Shown here in pieces: positions 34,671-42,939 of a stretch of 64,000 nucleotides of DNA. Position 1 is the stretch's first letter, and every line of letters starts with the position of its first letter. Where the stretch lies: the NCBI GenBank assembly GCA_031367895.1, contig JANLQP010000093.1:1-64000 (forward strand). The letters run 5' to 3'. The DNA comes from Ga0077555 sp031367895. GTDB taxonomy: Bacteria > Pseudomonadota > Alphaproteobacteria > Rhizobiales > Hyphomicrobiaceae. The translations under genes were made by a program, and so were the position numbers. The notes below the pieces were generated by a model. It searched no databases. It had not been told where the DNA came from and saw only the letters and a list, made by a program, of their open reading frames with translations.

Positions 34671-36076
34671 GATGCCCTCCCCGCAGCGCGCGCATGGCCG
34701 CTGATGAACGCCGACACAGCAGCAAAGTCGTTGGGCAGAACGGTGACGCGTTCGGGGAGCTTACGCTGTTGCGCCACGATCGGCGGTTCCGGTGGCGGGG
34801 AACCGACGGCCTTCGCCACCGCGGCGGGAAACTTGGCCGGATGGGCGGTCGCCAGTATCACCATGGGCACCTTCGGGTCGCGTTCTATCTTGCGGGCGGC
34901 GGCGGTGCCGACAGCTGTATGCGGGTCGGCGAGATAGCCGGTCTCCGCTTCGAGGCGGCGGATCTCGGCCATGGTTTCATCCTCGTCGGTGCGGGCAGCT
35001 TGGAAAATCTGCCGGAAATACGCATGCTCCGCGCGATCGAGCGCGAAGCTTTTCTGGGACTTCAGGCTTTCCATGTGAACTGCAACCCGTTCGGCGTCGC
35101 GATCGGCAAGTTCGTAAAGCAGACGTTCGAAGTTCGACGAGATCTCGATGTCCATGCTCGGGCTTTGTGTCGACGTGACCCCCGTCGCCGCATAGCGCCC
35201 GGTTTCCAGCGTGCGCACCAGGATGTCGTTGACGTTGGTGGCGATGACCAGCCGCTCGACAGGAAGCCCCATGCTCATGGCGGCAAAGCCCGCGAACACA
35301 TCACCGAAGTTGCCCGTCGGCACGGTGAAACTGATCGGACGGTCGGGAGCGCCCAGCGCCACGCCCGAGGTGAAGTAATAGACGATCTGCGCCAAGATGC
35401 GCGCCCAGTTGATGGAATTGACGCCGGCCAACTGCAATCGGTCACGCAGCGCCAGATCGTTGAACATCGCCTTCACCAGCGCCTGGCAGTCGTCGAAGGT
35501 GCCATCGATGGCGATGGCATGCACGTTCGTCTCGGTCGGCGTCGTCATCTGCCGGCGCTGGACATCGCTGACTCGGCCATTCGGAAACAGGATGAAGGTG
35601 TCGATAGCGTCGCGGCCGCGGAACGCCTCGATCGCGGCGCCACCGGTGTCACCCGAGGTCGCGCCGACGATAGTTGCAGCAGCCCCGCGGCGGGTCAACG
35701 CGCGGTCCATCATGCGCGCCAGGACCTGCATGGCAAGATCCTTGAACGCCAGCGTAGGCCCATGGAATAGCTCGAGAATCCAATCTGACGGTCCGATCTG
35801 CACCAGCGGTGCGATCGCGCGATGGGCAAAGCCTTTATAGGCATCAGCCAGCATCTGGCCCAGATCATTGTCGCTGATTTCGCCGCCGACGAACGGGCGC
35901 ATGACAGTGAGCGCCGTCGCCTCATAGGATTGCCCGGCCATCGCGGCGATCTCTTCGGCGCGCAGCAAGGGCCACGTTTGGGGCATATAGAGGCCGCCAT
36001 CGCGAGCAAGCCCGGTCAGCAATACATCTTCGAAACCGAGGACCGGGGCCGAACCCCGGGTGCTCACGTATTTCAC
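34667..36076 (-). CDS. thrC: Threonine synthase
   Basis: A 469-residue PLP enzyme of fold type II. The N-terminus MKYVSTRGSAP and the PLP lysine in HGPTLAFKDLAMQ (K112) are typical. ATSGDTGGAAIEAF gives the phosphate-binding loop, and FTVPTGNFGDVFAG the Asn-binding segment. It converts O-phosphohomoserine to threonine. It opens a run with the M16 peptidase and GNAT genes. The 108-bp gap upstream to SURF1 shows no gene. Confidence 0.95.
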   Translation of the reverse strand: MKYVSTRGSAPVLGFEDVLLTGLARDGGLYMPQTWPLLRAEEIAAMAGQSYEATALTVMRPFVGGEISDNDLGQMLADAYKGFAHRAIAPLVQIGPSDWILELFHGPTLAFKDLAMQVLARMMDRALTRRGAAATIVGATSGDTGGAAIEAFRGRDAIDTFILFPNGRVSDVQRRQMTTPTETNVHAIAIDGTFDDCQALVKAMFNDLALRDRLQLAGVNSINWARILAQIVYYFTSGVALGAPDRPISFTVPTGNFGDVFAGFAAMSMGLPVERLVIATNVNDILVRTLETGRYAATGVTSTQSPSMDIEISSNFERLLYELADRDAERVAVHMESLKSQKSFALDRAEHAYFRQIFQAARTDEDETMAEIRRLEAETGYLADPHTAVGTAAARKIERDPKVPMVILATAHPAKFPAAVAKAVGSPPPEPPIVAQQRKLPERVTVLPNDFAAVSAFISGHARAAGRAS

Positions 36077-36184
36077 GGCGCAGGAGGCCTTCCCTCAGGC
36101 TGGCGGAAGCAATCCTTCCACCTCGAGCCGAGGGATCAAATTAAAGCCGAAGCTTGGCAGCCACAAGGCAACCGACGGTGTTGG

Positions 36185-36985
36185 TCACGTCTTTCCCCAA
36201 CTGCGTCGTCGCGACGCGCCGAGGATGTTGCGTTCTCTGACCGTCTGTCGGTGACTGCGGATGAAGGCGATGTAAACACCGATCAGTGTCGCTGCGAGGC
36301 CGTACCAGGTGATCGCGTATTCGAGATGCCGGTTGGGCAGCTCCAGCCGGGTAACGCCGCCACGTGGTTCGCCGGGCGCGGGCTTGGTTCCGGGTGGCGC
36401 CGAAATGGCGTCGATGAAGAACGGCAGCACCTGCTTGCGGTTGCCCGGAAATGAGCCAAGTAATTGATTTGCCATGCCTTCCAGATCACGCCAGTACCAC
36501 ATGTTGCGCGCGGGATCATTTGCCGGCGTGAACATCGCCGTGGTTCCCGGGCGCCGCAGGAGGCCGATGACCTCGGCCGTCGCGTTCTCGGTTTTGGCCG
36601 CGCGAGGGATCTTTCGCTCGCTGTCCGGGATAAAGCCGCGATTGACGATCAGCACGACGCCGGACGGCCCAACGAGCGGCGTATAGACGTGATAGCCCGG
36701 ACCGGTCGGTCCGGAGGCGTAATAGAACATCTCTTTCTCATGCAGGAAGCGGCCGCGCGCCCGCACCGGCGTATACTCGAGGTCCTGGCCAGACTGAAAC
36801 AGCGTGACCGCGCCATCGAGGATGATCGGCTCGGCGGTCGCTCGCGACTGAATCTGCTCGATCAATACTTCCTTCTTGGCCTTGCGATCGAGTTGCCAGG
36901 TGCCAAGCCCGAACAGAATCACGAACGCCAGCGCGACGCTCAGCGTGAGGACCGTGAGATCGCCGCGGACGCCTTCGGTCGTCAT
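36185..36985 (-). CDS. SURF1-family cytochrome oxidase assembly protein
   Basis: A 266-residue protein with an N-terminal helix (about 13-30, LSVALAFVILFGLGTWQLDR) and a C-terminal helix (about 225-245), bracketing a periplasmic domain. GTWQLDRKAKKEVLIEQI and the VLIVNRGFIP segment are characteristic of SURF1/Shy1. It helps insert haem a into cytochrome oxidase. ATG 36985 has GAGG upstream. The cta operon itself is 15 kb away in opposite orientation. Confidence 0.92.
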   Translation of the reverse strand: MTTEGVRGDLTVLTLSVALAFVILFGLGTWQLDRKAKKEVLIEQIQSRATAEPIILDGAVTLFQSGQDLEYTPVRARGRFLHEKEMFYYASGPTGPGYHVYTPLVGPSGVVLIVNRGFIPDSERKIPRAAKTENATAEVIGLLRRPGTTAMFTPANDPARNMWYWRDLEGMANQLLGSFPGNRKQVLPFFIDAISAPPGTKPAPGEPRGGVTRLELPNRHLEYAITWYGLAATLIGVYIAFIRSHRQTVRERNILGASRRRSWGKT

Positions 36986-37010
36986 AATTGTTGCCTCATA
37001 TTTCTCGGCC

Positions 37011-37067
37011 CTTCGGATTGCCACGTCACGCCGCAGGCTTGCTTCGCCGCGACGTGGGCATCCGAAG
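37011..37067. repeat. Inverted repeat upstream of SURF1, related to the interspersed repeat
   Basis: The arms CTTCGGATTGCCACGTC (37011-37027) and GACGTGGGCATCCGAAG (37051-37067) are nearly complementary around a 23-nt loop. The right arm shares GGGCATCCGAAG with the repeats at 1642 and 24676. It lies in the 99-bp gap between DUF983 and SURF1. Confidence 0.55.
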
Positions 37068-37084
37068 CGACAAGAACAAGAGCC

Positions 37085-37459
37085 TCAACCCCGGTCGATG
37101 CGGCCTTCACCGGCTGTGTGCTTCCATTGCAGGCCGATCAGCTTGGACTTAAGCGTGCGCAGAAGCACGACGGCCGCCACCGGAGTCAGCAAGCCCCAGA
37201 GCAGCACATGTGCCCAAGCCGGCAAACCGAATTTGAACTCGGCGATCAGTGCGCCACCGAGCATCAGCACACCCAGGATGAAGATGGCGAAGATTGCCGG
37301 TCCATCCCCAGCATCCGCGAAAGTGTAGTCTAGACCGCAACGATCGCAAGCCGATCTGACGGATAGGGTGAACGGCCCCTGGAACAACTGGCCCTCGCCG
37401 CACTTCGGGCAACGGCCGGAAAGGCCAATCGCCCGACGGGATTGCGGATGGTCTGTCAT
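37085..37459 (-). CDS. DUF983-family zinc-ribbon membrane protein
   Basis: A 124-residue protein with an N-terminal zinc ribbon (CPKCG at about 17-21 and CDRCG at about 38-42) and two helices (about 55-75, 80-100). DUF983 genes usually lie just after ctaE and before SURF1, and are believed to take part in oxidase biogenesis. Here ctaE is absent upstream, replaced by a GntR gene 39 bp away. AAAGG lies 5 nt before the ATG. Confidence 0.9.
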   Translation of the reverse strand: MTDHPQSRRAIGLSGRCPKCGEGQLFQGPFTLSVRSACDRCGLDYTFADAGDGPAIFAIFILGVLMLGGALIAEFKFGLPAWAHVLLWGLLTPVAAVVLLRTLKSKLIGLQWKHTAGEGRIDRG

Positions 37460-37498
37460 TCGTGCCTTTCAATCGAGGGCAACGGATTGCACGCTGCT

Positions 37499-38254
37499 CT
37501 ATTTGCTCGCCGTGTCGCGTGTGAGGTTCATGTGGTACGAAAAGCGGTCGGCTGGATGTAGGTTGATCGACATCTCGACCAGCCGCCTGCCGGTCACGTA
37601 GTAGCGCCGCGTGAACTTCAATGCTGGCGAGCCGGGCTTGGTCTCTAGATCGGCAGCCTGCGCGGCATCGAGAATCGACGCCTCGATCTGCTGTGAGACC
37701 TCGATCACGGTTTCGCCATAGCGGGTTTCGATCAGCGACCAGATGGCGGTCCTGAGCGAACTCTGATCGGTGGCGATATCCTTGTAGGCGGCGTCCAGAT
37801 AAACCTCGGAATGGCAAATCGGCGGCTCGCCCTCGGCGGCGCGCCGAATGCCGTCGATGCGCACCCAGCGCTTGCGCGGACGGCAGCCAAGGGCTTCGGC
37901 GAGCGTGCCGCGGGCCTCGATCTCCTCGTGGCCCTTGAGATCGAACCTAGTCTCCTGCGCCAGCTGCAACAGTTCGGACAGCGACTGGATCGAGTGCGAG
38001 TAGCTCTGGTCCGTGTTGCGCGCTTCAACCCGGGTGCCGACGCCCTTGCGCGCCGAGACGAGGCCTTGCTGGCGCAAATGCTGAATGGCCTGCCGCACCG
38101 TGTAGCGCGACACGCCGTAAGCATCGGTCAGCTCGGCCTCGGTCGGGAGCAACTCGCCCACGGCATAGGTTCCGATCGCGATGCGCTCGCCCAGCATTTG
38201 CGCGAGCTGGATGTAGAGCGGTTGCGCGGCTGCGGAATCGACGGCATCAGTCAT
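37499..38254 (-). CDS. GntR/HutC-family transcriptional regulator
   Basis: A 251-residue regulator. The N-terminal winged helix has LLPTEAELTDAYGVSRYTV followed by RQAIQHLRQQGLV. The C-terminal UTRA domain (about 105-245) ends with the strand pattern ALKFTRRYYVTGRRLVEMS. It is followed, in the same direction as the MmgE/PrpD gene upstream (38290), with 35 bp between them. It probably controls that gene and the divergent MFS gene in response to a small effector. Confidence 0.9.
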   Translation of the reverse strand: MTDAVDSAAAQPLYIQLAQMLGERIAIGTYAVGELLPTEAELTDAYGVSRYTVRQAIQHLRQQGLVSARKGVGTRVEARNTDQSYSHSIQSLSELLQLAQETRFDLKGHEEIEARGTLAEALGCRPRKRWVRIDGIRRAAEGEPPICHSEVYLDAAYKDIATDQSSLRTAIWSLIETRYGETVIEVSQQIEASILDAAQAADLETKPGSPALKFTRRYYVTGRRLVEMSINLHPADRFSYHMNLTRDTASK

Positions 38255-38289
38255 AGGCGTCTTTCAAGTCCGGTTTCGTGTCCGTCAGT

Positions 38290-39765
38290 TCAGATGGCGT
38301 TCGGCGACCATGCGGCAAGTGCCTCGGCCGCAAGCGGCGCCGCATCCAGGCCAAGCATCGCCGCCTCCATGCGCGCCGAGACATCGTCGTTGAATGCCGT
38401 TGCAGCGTTGCCACGGAACTTGGCGACGATCTCGGCATTTGTAAGGGGCCGCTCTGCGGCACCGCGATTGATGTGCTCGCGGTGCGACACCGTGCGCCCA
38501 TCGTCGAGCGTCACCACCACCTCGCCCGAGTAGGCCTTCGGGAACGGGCTGTCCTCATAGGTGCTGTACGTGACTTTTTGTGTCAAGGCCATGATCTCGG
38601 GGTCCGTGATCTCCGCCGGCTCGAGCTCGGCAAGGCCGAGCCTGCCCCGCACCAGCGCCGCCGCGGTCAGCCATTGCACGGAGAACTGCGCATCGTAGCT
38701 GTTGGCCGGCTTCAGCTTGTTCGCAACCGGCTCGCAGATCACCTTGAACGTTCCAGAGGGAACGCGCGTTTCGATCGCCGTGATGCGTTGTAGGTCAATA
38801 CCCTTTGCCCGGATCGCCAATGCGGCGTCGATGCAGGCATGCGTGAAATGACAGGCCGGGTAGGGCTTGATCGCGGTCTGCGACAACTCCCACACTTGGC
38901 CGAGGCCGGCGGTCGCAAGCGACAGGTCCGCTTGCTCGCGGTAGCTGCCCAGATATGCGTTGTAGAGGCCGAAACGGCCATCGTAGGGCTTCGTCGCGCC
39001 GACGAAACCTTCGCGTGCCAGCGCAGCGGCCGTCATGCCGGCCTGAGCCGCCCAACCCGGATGCAGACGCTTGTTCCAGGCACCGTCCTCGACGAATTCG
39101 AGGCTGCCCGACGCCATCGACACAGCGATACCTTGCGCCATCGCCAACTGCTTCTCAGTGAGACCCATCAGCCGGCCGGCTGCGAGCGCGCAACCGAACA
39201 CGCCGATCAGGCCTGTCGGATGGAAGCCCACCTGATGGAAGCCGCTTTTCGCCACCGATGCGATGCGGGCCGCCGTTTCGACGCCGATGACGAACGCCGT
39301 CACCATGGCTTGGCCCGTGGCGCCGACATGCGCCGCCGTCGACAGCACCGCCGGCAGAACACTCGCCGTCGGGTGGATTATGCCCGCCACGTGCGTGTCG
39401 TCGTAGTCGAGGCCGTGGCAGAGATAGCCGTTCAAAATCGCCGCGTCGCGGGGCGACAGGCGCGCCGGGAATCCGAAAACGGGCACCTTGCCGTCGCCGC
39501 CGAGGCCGCGCATGGCGGTGAGCACGCGGTGCGCATGGTCGTAACGCGACGCGGCCACCGCGATTCCCGCGGCATCCAACATGTGATGCACTGCGCGGAC
39601 GCGGATGCTGGCGGGAATGTCGGTGTGCGCCGTCCGCGCCGCGAAGCGCGCCAACTCGGCCGTGATCGGTGCGGCGGGTCCGGTGCCGGCGGCATTGCCC
39701 GCGACGTTCGCGGCGTCGATCTTGGCGGTGGTTTTAAGCATGGTCGTGCTCGGCTTGGCACTCAT
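38290..39765 (-). CDS. MmgE/PrpD-family protein
   Basis: A 491-residue protein. The N-terminal all-helical domain includes NGYLCHGLDYDDTHVAGIIHPTAS-type sequence (GLDYDDTH is the conserved core) and a FHPTGLIGVFGCALAAG helix. The C-terminal domain has KPYPACHFTHACIDAAL. MmgE/PrpD enzymes dehydrate or isomerise small carboxylic acids (2-methylcitrate, cis-aconitate, iminodisuccinate); the substrate here is unknown. The first 30 residues are a poorly conserved Ala/Thr extension. It is divergent from an MFS gene and upstream of a GntR gene. Confidence 0.9.
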   Translation of the reverse strand: MSAKPSTTMLKTTAKIDAANVAGNAAGTGPAAPITAELARFAARTAHTDIPASIRVRAVHHMLDAAGIAVAASRYDHAHRVLTAMRGLGGDGKVPVFGFPARLSPRDAAILNGYLCHGLDYDDTHVAGIIHPTASVLPAVLSTAAHVGATGQAMVTAFVIGVETAARIASVAKSGFHQVGFHPTGLIGVFGCALAAGRLMGLTEKQLAMAQGIAVSMASGSLEFVEDGAWNKRLHPGWAAQAGMTAAALAREGFVGATKPYDGRFGLYNAYLGSYREQADLSLATAGLGQVWELSQTAIKPYPACHFTHACIDAALAIRAKGIDLQRITAIETRVPSGTFKVICEPVANKLKPANSYDAQFSVQWLTAAALVRGRLGLAELEPAEITDPEIMALTQKVTYSTYEDSPFPKAYSGEVVVTLDDGRTVSHREHINRGAAERPLTNAEIVAKFRGNAATAFNDDVSARMEAAMLGLDAAPLAAEALAAWSPNAI

Positions 39766-39856
39766 GGTAGGTTTGCCCTTCGGATTGTGCTGCTCGGTTG
39801 CATGGCAGCCGGGCGCTGCCCGCACTGGCTACCAGACTTTCAATAAGCTATTTCCT

Positions 39857-39866
39857 TGTCCGGACA
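39857..39866. promoter_or_regulatory. Candidate GntR operator palindrome
   Basis: TGTCCGGACA is a perfect 10-bp palindrome, followed by ATATATATAC. It lies in the 134-bp divergent gap between the MmgE/PrpD and MFS genes, the most AT-rich spot nearby. GntR regulators bind short palindromes, so the regulator at 37499 may act here. This is positional inference only. Confidence 0.4.
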
Positions 39867-39899
39867 TATATATACGATGGTGCGGTCGGGGTCACGAAT

Positions 39900-41168
39900 T
39901 TGGCGAACGTAGATCAGGCGCCAGCGGTCGCGATGCCGCCCACGTCCGAGCAACCGCCGAAAGTCGTTCCCGGCATCGGTTTGCCGGCCCTGGTTGGCTT
40001 GGTAACCGGCGTGCAGGCGCTTGTCACCTTCACCGTTCTCGCCTTGCCGACACTCGCGATTCGCGCAGCGCCGGACTTCGGCGTCGGGCCGGAGGCCGTC
40101 GGCTACCAGATCAGTGTCATCTATTTCTCGGCCGCCAGTACTTCGAGCGTGGCCGGCTTGCTGGTTCGCCGCTATGGCGCCGCGCTCGTCAGCCTCGTGG
40201 CGCTCGGTTTCAGCGGGCTCGGGCTGCTCGGCATCGCCACGGGTTCACTGGTGCTGGCAGTCGTCGGCTCGCTGTCGCTCGGTTGTGCCTACGGCATCAT
40301 CAACCCGGCCGCCTCGCACCTGCTGTTGCGGTTCGCGCCGCGTCAGCATCAGAACCTGATCTTCGCCCTGAAGCAGACCGGCGTGCCGCTCGGCGCCATT
40401 CTGGCTGCGCTGATGCTCCCCTCGCTCTCTGAGCGCTCCGGTTGGCGCATGGCGCTGGTCGTCAGCGTGGCAATGCTGGTCACGCTGGCAATTCCACTGG
40501 CATTAGCGCGTCCACGCCTCGACGCCGATCGCGATCCGGCAGCGCGGCTTGGCGGCAGCCTGTTGCAGGGCGTTCGCCTGGTCGTCGCGCATCCCGTGCT
40601 GCGCCCGCTCGCAATCATGGGGTTGGCGTATGCCTCGTTCCAGTTCTGCCTGTTCACGTTCCTGATCAGCATGCTGGTGCAGGACTTCGGCTGGTCGCTG
40701 GTTGCTGCCGGCGGGCTCGCGACCTTGATGCAGATCGGCGGCGTCACCGGCCGCATTGCCTGGAGCGTACTCGCCGACCGGATCGGCAACGGCCTCTGGG
40801 TGCTGCTGGTGATCGGCGTCGCGTCGTCCGTGCTGGGGCTCTGCGTCGCCTTTGCGGGTCCTGCCTGGCCGGTGCCGCTGCTCTCCGCGTTGCTGCTGGC
40901 ATTCGGCTTCTGCCTCGTCGGCTGGAACGGGCTCTGGATGGCCGAGATCGCGCGTACGGCCGGCCAAGCGAACGTCGGCCTTGCGACCGGCGGCGTGCTG
41001 GTTTTTACCTACGTCGGCGTCATGATGGGGCCAGCAGCGTTTGCGCTGCTCTACCGTTCCATCGGTAGCTACACCGCGACTTTCGGCGCCTTCTCCGTGC
41101 TCACGTTGATCGGCGCCGCGGCGCTGCTGGCAGCCATCCGCCACCGGGCGAAAACCGGCGCGGCCTGA
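39900..41168 (+). CDS. MFS transporter
   Basis: About 422 residues with twelve helices. The helix 2-3 loop reads RRYGAALVSL, and ALKQTGVPLGAILAAL lies in the middle of the N-terminal half, as in CynX/YbfB-like MFS proteins. Start is uncertain: TTG 39900 with GGGG about 10 nt upstream, or ATG 39933. It is divergent from the MmgE/PrpD gene and probably imports its carboxylate substrate or a precursor; that is inferred from position. Confidence 0.87.
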   Translation: MANVDQAPAVAMPPTSEQPPKVVPGIGLPALVGLVTGVQALVTFTVLALPTLAIRAAPDFGVGPEAVGYQISVIYFSAASTSSVAGLLVRRYGAALVSLVALGFSGLGLLGIATGSLVLAVVGSLSLGCAYGIINPAASHLLLRFAPRQHQNLIFALKQTGVPLGAILAALMLPSLSERSGWRMALVVSVAMLVTLAIPLALARPRLDADRDPAARLGGSLLQGVRLVVAHPVLRPLAIMGLAYASFQFCLFTFLISMLVQDFGWSLVAAGGLATLMQIGGVTGRIAWSVLADRIGNGLWVLLVIGVASSVLGLCVAFAGPAWPVPLLSALLLAFGFCLVGWNGLWMAEIARTAGQANVGLATGGVLVFTYVGVMMGPAAFALLYRSIGSYTATFGAFSVLTLIGAAALLAAIRHRAKTGAA

Positions 41169-41252
41169 GGGCCAATGCCGCCGCAGCCGGCCGGAGCGCA
41201 TCATTCGTCACAGGCGTGAACGCGGCGCTACGGTCGTCGTTACCGACGCGCC

Positions 41253-42899
41253 TCAATCACGCACCCAGACCTCGACACGCCGGTTGAGATAAAGCCCGTG
41301 CGGGGTATCGCTGCAGGCGACCGGGGCCAAGGCGCCGAAACCGCGCGCGGCAATCGTTTGCGGATTGAGCGCGCCGCCCGATGCCGCAAGCAATGCGGCA
41401 CGCACCTGGGTGGCACGGCCGAGAGAGAGTGCCGTATTCTGAGGAATGCCGCCGATCGGATCGGTGAAGCCGAGCAGCATTACCGATTTGGCACGCATCT
41501 GTTGGCTCTGCAGATGCTGACTGAGGCGCATCAGATCCTGACGTGATTTGGCATCGAGCTCAGCCGAGGCGGGCGCGAACCGGAACGTTGCCGACAACCG
41601 GCGTGCGCCTTCGGTTTCGGCAAGGAGCCGCCGCAATTGGACTGCGTCGAGCACGGCGATCGGTTGTCTGGCTGCAAAAGCCATGCGCGCCGCGCGCGCC
41701 TTCTCGTCCGCCGTGTCGAACGACTGATCGACGAATTGACTGGCCGTGACCGATGTCTGCGCCTCGGACGAAAGTGCGAATTGCAGAAACCCTCGCGCCA
41801 TCGGCTGTTCGAGCGCCGCCGCCGTATACAGATACAGCTGTCTGGCGAGCGGGTATTCGCCGGTCTTCAGGGCAAACGGCGTTGGACTGGCCGGCAGCCC
41901 GCACGTCGTCTCGACGTCGACGCTCCGGGTGTTGCCGACGAACGCCATTGCCGTGAAGCCGATGGCATGCGGGTCGCGCGCGATCTCGTCGGCCAGATCG
42001 CCGTTCGCCAGGATCTGGCGTGCAGCCGGCGACACCTTCAGGCCGCGCGGCTTGAGCACGAGATTGTCGAAAATGCCGGAGGTGCCTGTGTTTTGGTCAA
42101 GCGTCAGCACGGTGATTGGCGCCTTTGGCAAACCGAGCTCGGACCAGTCCTTGATCTCGCCGGCAAAGATCCGGGCCAAGGTAGCCATGCTCAACGAGGC
42201 CACGGCGTTTTCCTGCGCGACAATCACTGCGATCCCATCAAGGCCGAGAACATGCTCATGCTGGGTCGGGCGGATCTGCGGGAAAGCAGCTGCGAGTGCG
42301 GCAAATTCCGGCGCCAGAATGCGCCGGTCCGCCATGCCGATCAGAGCAGCACCGTTGGCGAGCGCCGGAAACGCCGACGCGGAGCCGCGGCGCTGCAACT
42401 CGATTGTTACGATCTCGGTGCCACCAGCGCCGCGCAACCTGTAAGCGAGGGACAACGGATCGGTCCCGGCAATTTGCGTGACGTCCGCCTCGAGCTTCGC
42501 CGCATAAGCGCGGATCAGAGTCGGCATCAACCCGGAGCCGATCGTATTGGAGCCGTGGATCGCGAAGCGTTGTGCCTTTTCAGCGCTGGCGGGCTTTTCC
42601 GAGCCCTGAGTCAGTGGGATTTGTGCCGCAGCCGTTATCGCCACCCGGTTGCCGCAGTCACTGCCCGTGCAATCGAAACGCGCCGCTTCGAGATCAAGCG
42701 TGCCATAGGCATCCGTTTCAATGCGATAGATTCGCCCGTCGAACGCCGCGAGCTTCCCCGCGATCTCGAAGCCGCCCTCCTTCAGGCGAAGCACGATCTC
42801 GGATGCTGCGCCGCCGGTAACGCCGCCGGTAACGCTGGCGAGTGCGGAGACCGCGACCGTCAAAACAGCAACAGCCGCACGCTTCGTGTTCAAAATCAT
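41253..42899 (-). CDS. Periplasmic binding-protein-like / OmpA-like fusion protein
   Basis: A 548-residue secreted protein. A signal peptide covers about 1-32. Residues about 110-390 resemble a PstS-like phosphate-binding fold (FAIHGSNTIGSGLMPTLI, then DQNTGTSGIFDNLVL). Residues about 425-548 are an OmpA-like peptidoglycan-binding domain (FAPASAELDAKSRQDL, ending YLNRRVEVWVRD). PstS-OmpA fusions occur in various proteobacteria, but no Pst transporter is here. It may tether a ligand-binding module to the cell wall. It is the last of three co-directional envelope genes. Confidence 0.88.
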   Translation of the reverse strand: MILNTKRAAVAVLTVAVSALASVTGGVTGGAASEIVLRLKEGGFEIAGKLAAFDGRIYRIETDAYGTLDLEAARFDCTGSDCGNRVAITAAAQIPLTQGSEKPASAEKAQRFAIHGSNTIGSGLMPTLIRAYAAKLEADVTQIAGTDPLSLAYRLRGAGGTEIVTIELQRRGSASAFPALANGAALIGMADRRILAPEFAALAAAFPQIRPTQHEHVLGLDGIAVIVAQENAVASLSMATLARIFAGEIKDWSELGLPKAPITVLTLDQNTGTSGIFDNLVLKPRGLKVSPAARQILANGDLADEIARDPHAIGFTAMAFVGNTRSVDVETTCGLPASPTPFALKTGEYPLARQLYLYTAAALEQPMARGFLQFALSSEAQTSVTASQFVDQSFDTADEKARAARMAFAARQPIAVLDAVQLRRLLAETEGARRLSATFRFAPASAELDAKSRQDLMRLSQHLQSQQMRAKSVMLLGFTDPIGGIPQNTALSLGRATQVRAALLAASGGALNPQTIAARGFGALAPVACSDTPHGLYLNRRVEVWVRD

Positions 42900-42939
42900 G
42901 GACGATCGCTTTCGTCGAATGCCGATGCCGGACTGCAGG

